Assembly (NCBI GenBank): GCA_026786225.1
Contig: JAJAYN010000543.1
Coordinates: 1 to 6,515 of the forward strand
Reading direction: 5' to 3'
DNA: 6,515 nucleotides
Source of the DNA: Burkholderiales bacterium
Lineage (GTDB): Bacteria; Pseudomonadota; Gammaproteobacteria; Burkholderiales; Usitatibacteraceae
The translations under genes and the position numbers were made by a program. The notes under the pieces are model-generated. The model was not told where the DNA came from and did no database searches. It saw only the letters and a list, made by a program, of their open reading frames with translations. Of the stretch, positions 1 through 6,317 are shown piece after piece (within the stretch, counting starts at the first letter, position 1; each line of letters begins with the position of its first letter).

Positions 1-45
1 GTACCAATTTTGGCGTCAAGCATGGGAGCAGATAAAGCGGGAACG

Positions 46-2349
46 ATGATGCGCAACGAGCAATTACCGGATGAATCAGTAAGAGTCGAAATTCAACTCA
101 CGCAGTCGCTGACCATATCCAGCATGTGGAAGGAAATCAAGAGTCTGAATTTGCAGTTGTCGATGATCAATCAAGCGCGGCAAGATCTATCCAGCCGACT
201 GGAGCAAGCGGAGCAAGATCTATCCAGCCAACTGGAGCAAGAGCGCAACGCGTCTGTGCAGGCCTCACAACAATTCCGAAAACATATCGACGATCTTTCA
301 AGTCGCGCTGTGGTGCAGCAGCAAGCGCTTTTGGAAAGCATGGCGCAAATTGAGTCGTTAAATACGCGGTTTAACGAAGTTCTGACCTCCAAGAGCTGGA
401 GATTGACCCGTCCTGTGCGAGCATTCGGGCATTTGTTGCGCAAGTTCAAAATCCTTGCACGCGCTCTTTTGCAATTGCTGCGAGAGCCGACTTCACTGCC
501 GGAAAACTCAGCAAAGCTATTGCACGCATGGCGCTCGGGAGGATCGCCATCACTGAAGAGTGCTCTGGTGGGCGTTCAGCAAAGCGTCAACCAGACTGAC
601 GCATGGCAAGCATATCGCCTTACGTTCAATGAATACCTGAAGCCGCGGATCATCCAGCGTATTGATGAAATGACTACAACGCCTTCAATTTCAATCATTG
701 TTCCCACCTACAATACGCCCGATACTATGCTTCGGGAAATGCTTGAGTCGGTCACGGCACAACTGTATCCGCATTGGGAACTTTGCATTGCTGATGACGG
801 CTCTGATCAACCGCAGGTAAAGAAGACACTGACGGAGTACGCTGGAAAAGACCCACGCATCAAGTTGCATTTTGAACCGGGAAACCATGGGGTTTCTTAC
901 GCGTCAAACCGTGCACTTGAAATGGCTACCAGCGAATTTGTGGTTTTGCTGGATCACGACGATCTTCTCGAAGAGCATGCGTTGTTCCGATTCGCAGAAG
1001 CCATTCTGCAAGATAAGCCGGACATGGTGTACTCCGATGAAGTGCTGGTTACACCTGATGCCAGCATCGTCACCAAATACGTCTACCGGCCTGCGTTCTC
1101 ACCGGAATTCCTACGAAGCCACCCGTACATCGTGCACTTGGTTGGTTTCAGAACGCAGCTTCTGCGCGATATTGGTGGTTTCGACGAAAAATTGAAGATT
1201 TCCCAGGACTATGATTTGATCCTGCGGGCCACAGAAAGTGCACTAACGATCGCGCACATACCGGAAATTCTGTATCAATGGCGCGTACATCCGAGCTCAG
1301 CCGGACACCTGCAGATAAACGAAGTAATGGAAGTATCGAGGGACGTTTTACAACGACATTTGGAACGATGTGGAGAAAAAGGAATTGTGCATGACGGCGT
1401 TGGGTTCAATTTTTTTGACGCGCGCTATCCATTGGATACAGATTCAAGAGTTGCCATCATCATTCCGACCAAGAATCATGGGGATCTGTTGCAGCAGTGC
1501 ATTCATAGCATCCGCACGACTGTCTTGGGCGTCAAGTATGATGTCGTCGTGGTCGATCATGAGTCGGACGATCCTGCCACGCTTACTTATTTATCATCCA
1601 TTTCTGACGACGTCCGCATCTTGCGTTACAAAGGCGTATTCAATTTCTCCGCCATCAATAACTGGGCTATCTCTCATTTAGGATCGGAATATTCACACTA
1701 TCTGTTTTGTAACAATGATATCGAAGCGATTAAACCTGGTTGGCTGGAACGGATGCTCGAACTTGGACAGCATCAGACGGTTGCCATTGTCGGCGCAAAA
1801 TTGCTTTATCCGGATCGCGAGACTGTTCAGCACGCTGGTGTTTGTGTGGGGCTCTATGGCGCTGCTGAGCATTACGGCAAATTTGTGCGTGTCCCAACGG
1901 GGCAATTGAACCCTGGCTACTATGGCGGCTTGGTAATTAATCACGAGGTTGCGGCGGTCACAGCGGCTTGCCTTCTGATGCGGCGAAACGTTTTTGAAGA
2001 AATATCCGGATTCGACGAAGCCATTGCAGTTGGCTTCGGTGATACGGATCTATGTCTTCGGGCTGGACAGAAAGGATATCGAGTGCTGTTTTGTCCTTTT
2101 GCGCAATTAGTACATCACGAGTCCTATACGCGCGGAACAAGTTCCGTGGATACGCACCCGATTGATACAGCACTTTTTAAGGCCAGATGGCAAGATGTCT
2201 TAAAGACGGGAGATCCTTATTACAACCCAGGTCTATCGCCCACAAGCACATGCTGGCAAAACACGAACCCGATGCATTGCAGTGTCGACATCAAACGCCG
2301 CGTATTCAAACGTGACCCCCTCACCGGCATGCAGGAAATCACCATTTAA
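46..2349 (+). CDS. Dual-domain GT2 glycosyltransferase with N-terminal coiled coil (start uncertain, possibly 5'-partial)
   Basis: Likely transfers sugars from nucleotide-sugar donors to a growing surface polysaccharide in the cytoplasm. The frame is open from base 1. I chose the double ATG at 46/49 because GGGA (39-42) precedes it; TTG 10, ATG 22 or a start outside the window remain possible. Numbered from ATG 46 (767 aa): a Gln/Glu/Leu-rich coiled coil covers about residues 10-115, followed by SWRLTRPVR (117-125), a motif common just ahead of GT2 domains in polysaccharide enzymes. GT2 domain A starts at IIVPTYN (217-223), with D250/D251, a DXD-type DHD (303-305), QDYD (387-390) and an R413/H415 pair. 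GT2 domain B starts near 469 (IIIPTKN), with D504, NND (556-558) at the DXD position, DTD (666-668) and HHE (690-692). Both domains keep their acidic residues, so both are probably active. The end (DPYYNPGLS) is typical of this family. Donor and acceptor are unknown. G+C is lower than in the neighbours. Confidence 0.88.
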   Translation: MMRNEQLPDESVRVEIQLTQSLTISSMWKEIKSLNLQLSMINQARQDLSSRLEQAEQDLSSQLEQERNASVQASQQFRKHIDDLSSRAVVQQQALLESMAQIESLNTRFNEVLTSKSWRLTRPVRAFGHLLRKFKILARALLQLLREPTSLPENSAKLLHAWRSGGSPSLKSALVGVQQSVNQTDAWQAYRLTFNEYLKPRIIQRIDEMTTTPSISIIVPTYNTPDTMLREMLESVTAQLYPHWELCIADDGSDQPQVKKTLTEYAGKDPRIKLHFEPGNHGVSYASNRALEMATSEFVVLLDHDDLLEEHALFRFAEAILQDKPDMVYSDEVLVTPDASIVTKYVYRPAFSPEFLRSHPYIVHLVGFRTQLLRDIGGFDEKLKISQDYDLILRATESALTIAHIPEILYQWRVHPSSAGHLQINEVMEVSRDVLQRHLERCGEKGIVHDGVGFNFFDARYPLDTDSRVAIIIPTKNHGDLLQQCIHSIRTTVLGVKYDVVVVDHESDDPATLTYLSSISDDVRILRYKGVFNFSAINNWAISHLGSEYSHYLFCNNDIEAIKPGWLERMLELGQHQTVAIVGAKLLYPDRETVQHAGVCVGLYGAAEHYGKFVRVPTGQLNPGYYGGLVINHEVAAVTAACLLMRRNVFEEISGFDEAIAVGFGDTDLCLRAGQKGYRVLFCPFAQLVHHESYTRGTSSVDTHPIDTALFKARWQDVLKTGDPYYNPGLSPTSTCWQNTNPMHCSVDIKRRVFKRDPLTGMQEITI
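181..246 (+). repeat. Two tandem 33-bp repeats inside the coiled-coil coding region
   Basis: Bases 181-213 and 214-246 are direct repeats with 28 of 33 positions identical; the first 28 bases differ at one position. Each unit encodes 11 residues, beginning QDLSSRLEQ and QDLSSQLEQ. Eleven residues is a hendecad, a natural coiled-coil period, so the duplication lengthens the coil in frame. Identical use of several codons in both copies suggests a fairly recent DNA duplication rather than convergence. Confidence 0.85.
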
Positions 2350-2381
2350 TTTGAACGGAGTGGCAAACGCGATGGCGCGTG
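2350..2381. other. 32-bp convergent intergenic gap with a weak hairpin
   Basis: This gap separates the stop codons of the two convergent glycosyltransferase genes (TAA at 2347-2349 on plus, TGA at 2384-2382 on minus). The only dyad seen is ACGCG(2367-2371)-ATGG-CGCGT(2376-2380), a 5-bp stem with a 4-base loop. It lacks a T-tract on either side, so I do not call it an intrinsic terminator. G+C content changes across this gap. Confidence 0.5.
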
Positions 2382-4151
2382 TCAGCGATGATCTTGAAAT
2401 CGTCCACCACGATGGGCAACAGCATCCCGAACGGCCAGAAACGTCATGCGCAGGTATTCCATTCGGGGCGCAACGAACAGCATGAGTGCCACGAATTTTG
2501 CGGCCATGCGCAACATATCCTTGAGCTTCCATTTCATCGGCATGTGCGGATACCGGTAAAGGCGTATCCGATTACGCGTCATGTAGTAGATGCGCAGCGG
2601 CGTATGCACCACCAGGTTAATTTGCTTCAGTATGACGCGGCGTTCATCGCCAAGTCGATGGTCCAATTCTGCATCGCACACGCCGTATAGAGAGAACTGC
2701 CTCGCGCGCGCCCTGCAACACCATTCGAGATCGACGCTATCGATGAAAAGTGCATCATCGAATTTACCAATTTTATCGAATGCGCTGATCGGGATGAGCG
2801 CACCCGAACTGATCAAAAAATCGCAAGCGATTGTTTTTTGCTGGCCGGATGTGCAGCGAAGGTGTTGATTGTCAAGCCATCCGAGGCGAGTGAATGGATA
2901 GTCGAGTTTATCGCGTGAATCAACGATACGTGGTCCGACTGCGGCAACGGCACTTGCGGCACTCTCGCTGGCGACCCGCTGGTAGCCCGCAAGCAGCCTG
3001 GTGACCATATCAGCGGCGGGAATACTGTCCTGGTCCAGCAGCAATCCGAATTCGGCACCGCTCATGCGGGATGCGTCCATGCCGATGTTGAAGCCGCTGG
3101 CGAGCCCCTGATTTTCTTCCAGAACGATAAAATTAATGTGCAAGTCTTCGCCGACAAGCGCGACAATTTCAGGCCTTGCGAAGAGGCTCTTCACCGACGG
3201 TGCCGAGCCATTGTCAACAATGAAGATTTCATCCACTTGCGTGCCCAGCGCTACGATTTGTTCGGCGAGCCGCATCGGCGCGGGATTAAACGTGACGGTG
3301 ATACTGGCGACGCACGGTTGGTGCGTGGCTGGCTTGTTTGCAAGCCTCGCCTGCGCGCGCGCGCGAATCGGTGCGAGCGGATCATCGGCGATGAATCGCT
3401 GTACAAGGTTCAGATACTGCGGGTGCTTGTCCAATAGCAACTGCAGGTTTCTCTTTTTTAGCGCAACGGCCTTGGCGCTAAAGGATCGGCTCCCGATGTG
3501 CGCTACAAAAGTGTCGTCGCACAAGACGTTGCGATATCCAGCGTGGATAGCCCGCATGCAGAAATCATTTTCTTCACCATAACCCAGGCCGAAAGTTTCT
3601 GCGTCGAACAGGCCAATCGCGTCCAGCAATGAGCGGCGGATAAACATGCAAAATCCCACCGCCGTCGGAATATCCGGGTAGGCCGGTGTGGCAGTTTCTT
3701 CCATGGCGCGACTAACGACCTCAATGTCCACGCCGGCTAGCGAATTGTTCTGGCAAAAAACAGGGAATGAGCATATTTCCGCATTGTTGGAAAACGGTGT
3801 GATGGTGCCAATCGAGCGGTCGGATGCTGCGCAAATGCGAACTTTTTCCAGCCAACGCGTGGTGACAATGGTGTCCGAGTTAAGCAGCACCACGTCATTG
3901 CTGGTCGATGACATCCCGCGATTGACCGTGTTGACAAAGCCCATGTTCGATGAATTCTTCAGCAATACGATTCTGGCGTCAGCCTCGGCCTCAAGGGTCG
4001 CAAACAATGCAGCGATGCGCTCATCCGGCGAGCAATCATCGATGAGCACGATCCGGCAATCGCTTGCCGTATGCCGACGCACACGATCAATGCAGCGCAC
4101 CACATCCTCAAAGGCGTTGTAGATCGGAATGATCACGTCGACTGTGTTCAA
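2382..4151 (-). CDS. Dual-domain GT2 glycosyltransferase; C-terminal half rhamnosyltransferase-like
   Basis: Cytoplasmic polysaccharide-assembly enzyme of 589 aa with two GT-A domains. The frame stays open for 59 codons further upstream, but that part lies in the EamA gene and has no glycosyltransferase character. I chose TTG at 4151, just before the first beta strand (MNTVDVIIPIYN), with GGGGAGAGG at 4165-4157 ending 5 bases away. Domain A (about 1-260) has IDD (37-39), NSD (91-93) as DXD, and GEEND (192-196). A linker near 261-280 contains an Arg/Ala stretch. Domain B (about 280-540) has VDNGS (312-316), DQD (373-375), DFLISSGA (444-451), DSVDLEW (471-477) and HRLGD (498-502), a pattern seen in RfbF/WbbL-type dTDP-rhamnosyltransferases. 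The basic, aromatic tail after 515 includes a hydrophobic patch (about 552-561) that may touch the membrane. The start overlaps the EamA stop (TTGA), suggesting coupled translation. A rhamnose donor for domain B is family inference; domain A's sugar is unknown. Confidence 0.88.
   Translation of the reverse strand: MNTVDVIIPIYNAFEDVVRCIDRVRRHTASDCRIVLIDDCSPDERIAALFATLEAEADARIVLLKNSSNMGFVNTVNRGMSSTSNDVVLLNSDTIVTTRWLEKVRICAASDRSIGTITPFSNNAEICSFPVFCQNNSLAGVDIEVVSRAMEETATPAYPDIPTAVGFCMFIRRSLLDAIGLFDAETFGLGYGEENDFCMRAIHAGYRNVLCDDTFVAHIGSRSFSAKAVALKKRNLQLLLDKHPQYLNLVQRFIADDPLAPIRARAQARLANKPATHQPCVASITVTFNPAPMRLAEQIVALGTQVDEIFIVDNGSAPSVKSLFARPEIVALVGEDLHINFIVLEENQGLASGFNIGMDASRMSGAEFGLLLDQDSIPAADMVTRLLAGYQRVASESAASAVAAVGPRIVDSRDKLDYPFTRLGWLDNQHLRCTSGQQKTIACDFLISSGALIPISAFDKIGKFDDALFIDSVDLEWCCRARARQFSLYGVCDAELDHRLGDERRVILKQINLVVHTPLRIYYMTRNRIRLYRYPHMPMKWKLKDMLRMAAKFVALMLFVAPRMEYLRMTFLAVRDAVAHRGGRFQDHR
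3353..3365. repeat. 13-bp alternating GC tract in the inter-domain linker of the minus-strand glycosyltransferase
   Basis: Bases 3353-3365 read as an uninterrupted alternation of G and C. On the minus strand they lie in codons for residues 263-267 (RARAQ), in the linker between the two GT2 domains. Such tracts can slip by two bases during replication and can adopt Z-DNA. At this length (about six units) either effect would be modest. Confidence 0.7.
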
Positions 4152-5071
4152 CGCGGCCTCTCCCCACGCGATGCCAGATAAATGCCTGCCAGCAACATCG
4201 AGAACCCGGCCAGCTGTAACGGCGCAAAATGCTCCCCGAATATCAGCCACGCGAGCATTGCCGAGCCGATGGGTTCGCCCAGAATAACGAGCGCGATGAA
4301 CGTGGCTGAAACGTGTTTTAGCGCCCAATTGAACGCGCTATGCCCCAACAATTGCGGGCCCAGCGCAAGTGCTACCAGGCAAACCCAGGCTGTGGCTGAA
4401 AATCCCGTGAGCGTTGCACCCGCAGCGATGGCTGTAATCATCAATGTAATTGCCGCGCTGGAATACACCAGCCAGATATACGGCAGCAGCGACATCGTTT
4501 TGCGTAAGCGCCGCCCAATCAACAAATATCCGCAAACCGTGATTGAGCCAACGACCGCGAGACCATTGCCCAGCAGTGGATTGTTGCCACCAGTTCCCGC
4601 AACGAGGTGCGCATCAGACAGAAATATCAACGCACTTCCGGCAATCGCGGCAGCGATACCGAACACCAGCCAGCCGCCAAGTTTTTCCCTGAAAAACAAC
4701 CACGACACCATTGCGATCCAGATGGGATTTGTCGAGACCAGTGCGACGCTACTCGCGACAGATGTGTAGCCAAGCGACGAGATCCAGGCAGCAAAGTGAA
4801 GTGCCAGAAATACTCCGGCGGCACAGCCAAATAGCCAATCCTGCTTCCGCAACGCGCCGATTTCCTTTGACGCTTTTGCCCACGCCAGCGGCCACAGAAG
4901 TACGGCGGCGATAGTCAACCGCCACGCCGCAATGGCGATGGAGTTGACGCCTTCTGCTTGCGCGACCCGAATCATGATGGCTGCACTTGAGACGACTAAC
5001 ACGGCAGCGCCAAGCACGACATAGGGCAGCCAGGGTTGTTGCGGCACGACTAATGGCGGGCTTGCTGACAA
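4148..5071 (-). CDS. EamA/DMT-superfamily ten-helix membrane transporter
   Basis: Inner-membrane transporter of 307 aa, the usual size for two-EamA-domain DMT proteins. Ten hydrophobic segments can be placed at about residues 14-37, 44-65, 80-100, 103-126, 133-151, 166-187, 195-219, 227-250, 255-278 and 283-301. Two EamA halves are visible. The first includes SVALVSTNPIW (108-118) before an REK loop; the second includes GPQLLGHSAFNWAL (238-251) and LGEPIGSAMLAWLIFGE (264-280), the characteristic repeat signature. No ATG suits the start. I chose TTG 5071, with AGGAAA (5086-5081) 9 bases upstream; an in-frame TAG lies further upstream. The stop overlaps the TTG of the downstream glycosyltransferase gene. 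Family members export amino acids or metabolites, or move nucleotide sugars or lipid-linked sugars (for example ArnE/ArnF), but the substrate cannot be read here. Pairing with a glycosyltransferase makes a glycan precursor possible but unproven. Confidence 0.92.
   Translation of the reverse strand: MSASPPLVVPQQPWLPYVVLGAAVLVVSSAAIMIRVAQAEGVNSIAIAAWRLTIAAVLLWPLAWAKASKEIGALRKQDWLFGCAAGVFLALHFAAWISSLGYTSVASSVALVSTNPIWIAMVSWLFFREKLGGWLVFGIAAAIAGSALIFLSDAHLVAGTGGNNPLLGNGLAVVGSITVCGYLLIGRRLRKTMSLLPYIWLVYSSAAITLMITAIAAGATLTGFSATAWVCLVALALGPQLLGHSAFNWALKHVSATFIALVILGEPIGSAMLAWLIFGEHFAPLQLAGFSMLLAGIYLASRGERPR
4157..4165 (-). promoter_or_regulatory. Ribosome binding site deciding the TTG start of the minus-strand glycosyltransferase
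   Basis: Read on the minus strand, 4165-4157 is GGGGAGAGG, followed by CCGCG and then TTG (4151-4149). It lies inside the last codons of the EamA gene. It is the main reason for preferring this TTG over the longer frame or the in-frame GTG four codons further on. Confidence 0.65.
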
Positions 5072-5080
5072 GATTCGAAT

Positions 5081-5086
5081 TTTCCT
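5081..5086 (-). promoter_or_regulatory. Probable ribosome binding site of the EamA gene
   Basis: On the minus strand AGGAAA (5086-5081) stands 9 bases before TTG 5071. No ATG is in frame between this start and the upstream in-frame TAG, so this site supports the TTG start. Confidence 0.5.
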
Positions 5087-5115
5087 GAATGCGGCATTTA
5101 GAATATTGAAGTGCT

Positions 5116-5167
5116 AGCATTGGCGAGGTCTGCAGCGTGAAAGACCTTGGAAAGCCGCGCCAATGCT
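5116..5167. repeat. Nested inverted repeat in the divergent intergenic region
   Basis: An outer perfect 10-bp inverted repeat, AGCATTGGCG (5116-5125) with CGCCAATGCT (5158-5167), directly adjoins an inner perfect 6-bp one, AGGTCT (5126-5131) with AGACCT (5142-5147). Together they can form a 16-bp stem with a 10-base apical loop (5132-5141) and a 10-base bulge on the 3' side (5148-5157). TGCTAGCA at 5112-5119 is itself an 8-bp palindrome overlapping the left arm. The structure lies 45 bases upstream of the EamA start and 166 bases upstream of the Bug start. It could be an RNA leader structure, a regulator-binding dyad or a mobile-repeat remnant. No T-tract follows, so it is not a standard terminator. 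The rest of the 262-bp gap (5072-5333) shows only ribosome binding sites and a weak promoter candidate. Confidence 0.75.
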
Positions 5168-5269
5168 GGATGTTATTAAAACGGCAATCTCAAAATCTTG
5201 TCGTCCCAGGCTACGCTGGAATGTCGAACTCTTGAAGCAGTCAATTCCACGAAAAATTCCCTCGCGAAT

Positions 5270-5300
5270 TTGTTCCAGCAGATCAAGATGCAGGGATAAT
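5270..5300 (+). promoter_or_regulatory. Weak sigma70-like promoter candidate for the Bug gene
   Basis: TTGTTC (5270-5275) and GATAAT (5295-5300) resemble -35 and -10 boxes facing the Bug gene, whose start is 33 bases after the -10. The 19-base spacer is longer than the optimal 17, so this is only a candidate. Confidence 0.25.
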
Positions 5301-5322
5301 CAAGCTGACGCTATTTGTTCGC

Positions 5323-5327
5323 GGGAG
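5323..5327 (+). promoter_or_regulatory. Ribosome binding site deciding the TTG start of the Bug gene
   Basis: GGGAG (5323-5327) is followed by six bases and then TTG 5334. The resulting N-terminus is exactly a signal peptide, so this site fixes the start in preference to the upstream ATG at 5163. Confidence 0.65.
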
Positions 5328-5333
5328 TCAAAA

Positions 5334-6317
5334 TTGAAGTGTAGCCAGTACAGAGTCGTGTTCGTCATCGCAACCATTTTGGCGATCACATCGTTGCCCG
5401 CCATTGTATCTGCGCAACCTTGGCCGACCAAGCCGATCAGAATCGTACTGGGCTTCCCGCCCGGTGGGGCCACCGATATTCTGTCCCGTGACTTTGCGGC
5501 TAAATTGGCGGAAGAACTGAAACAGCAGGTCCTGATCGAAAACAAACCCGGTGCAGGCGGCACGATTGGCGCTGACATCGCCGCCAAAGCAGCACCGGAT
5601 GGCTACACGCTCACCATCGGCACCACCAGCAATCACGCCATTGCCGTGAGCCTTTACAAGAAACTGCCTTACGATCCGGTCAGGGATTTTGTCCCGATCA
5701 CGATGCTTGCCGTTTCGCAGAACGTCGTCGTGATCAATCCCGGCGTACCGGCGAACAACATCAAGGAGTTGGTCGCGTATGCCAAAGCCAACCCAGGCAA
5801 GCTCAATTTTGGCTCCTCGGGAAACGGCACCATCTCGCACCTCACGGGTGAAATGTTCAACACGCTCAACGGCACGCAAATAACGCATATCCCATACAAA
5901 GGCAGCGCTTTTGTATTTCCTGACCTGCTTTCCGGCCAGATCTCGGTGATGTACGACTCGACCATATCCATTGGCTCGCTGGTGAAGTCAGGCAAAGTCA
6001 AGGCGCTTGCGGTGACCGGGTCGAAGCGGTCAGTTTTGGTGCCTGATCTGCCGACGGTCGCCGAATCGGGCTACCCCGGCTTCGAATCGACCAATTGGTT
6101 TGGCTTTTTTGCGCCAGCAGCCACGCCCAAAGACATACTGGGCAGATTGAACGCGGCTGCGGTCAAAGTCCTTGGCGGGCCGGAACTGCAGGCACGTTTT
6201 GCGCTCCAAGGTGCAGAGGTCGTTGCCAACAGGCCTGATGATGCGTTGGTAATGCTGAAGGCAGATATCATCAAATGGGCGGAAGTAGCGAGGAAATCCG
6301 GTGCGAAAATTGATTGA
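5334..6317 (+). CDS. Bug/TctC-family tripartite tricarboxylate transporter substrate-binding protein
   Basis: Periplasmic solute-binding protein of the Bug (TctC) family, which captures small carboxylates or related compounds for tripartite TctABC carriers or acts as a sensor. The frame reaches ATG 5163, but those 57 extra codons are Arg/Ser/Cys-rich and unlike the family. TTG 5334 with GGGAG upstream gives 327 aa, the usual length. Residues 1-27 form a Sec signal peptide: Lys2/Arg7, a hydrophobic core (8-23), and likely cleavage VSA|QPWP. The mature part shows family hallmarks: PIRIVLGFPPGGATD (34-48), ENKPGAGGTIGA (69-80), DGYTL (89-93), LPYDPVRDF (111-119), SSGNGTISHL (161-170), HIPYKG (185-190), MYD (206-208) and LPTVAESGYPGF (239-250). 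No tctA or tctB is present, as is common for orphan Bug genes, so partner and ligand are unknown. It is transcribed divergently from the EamA gene. No terminator follows. Confidence 0.95.
   Translation: MKCSQYRVVFVIATILAITSLPAIVSAQPWPTKPIRIVLGFPPGGATDILSRDFAAKLAEELKQQVLIENKPGAGGTIGADIAAKAAPDGYTLTIGTTSNHAIAVSLYKKLPYDPVRDFVPITMLAVSQNVVVINPGVPANNIKELVAYAKANPGKLNFGSSGNGTISHLTGEMFNTLNGTQITHIPYKGSAFVFPDLLSGQISVMYDSTISIGSLVKSGKVKALAVTGSKRSVLVPDLPTVAESGYPGFESTNWFGFFAPAATPKDILGRLNAAAVKVLGGPELQARFALQGAEVVANRPDDALVMLKADIIKWAEVARKSGAKID

Noticed and set aside
2367..2380. ACGCG-ATGG-CGCGT dyad as a bidirectional terminator
   Set aside because: The stem is only 5 bp and no T-tract follows on either strand.
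3136..3582. Plus-strand frame (148 codons) opposite the second glycosyltransferase
   Set aside because: It is antisense to conserved GT2 motifs and has no independent support.
4152..4328. Upstream extension of the minus-strand glycosyltransferase frame
   Set aside because: It overlaps the last EamA helices, has no glycosyltransferase features, and is preceded by no better start. It is open by chance within the EamA coding sequence.
4182..4769. Long plus-strand frame (195 codons) opposite the EamA gene
   Set aside because: It is the antisense shadow of a clear ten-helix membrane protein and has no recognisable domain or ribosome binding site.
5163..5333. N-terminal extension of the Bug frame back to ATG 5163
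   Set aside because: The 57 residues are Arg/Ser/Cys-rich, would bury the signal peptide inside the protein, overlap the inverted repeat, and exceed the family length. TTG 5334 has a ribosome binding site and gives a normal signal peptide.
5328..5888. Minus-strand frame (186 codons) opposite the Bug gene
   Set aside because: It is antisense to a strongly conserved Bug protein; its composition is Arg/Asp-rich, as expected from a shadow frame.
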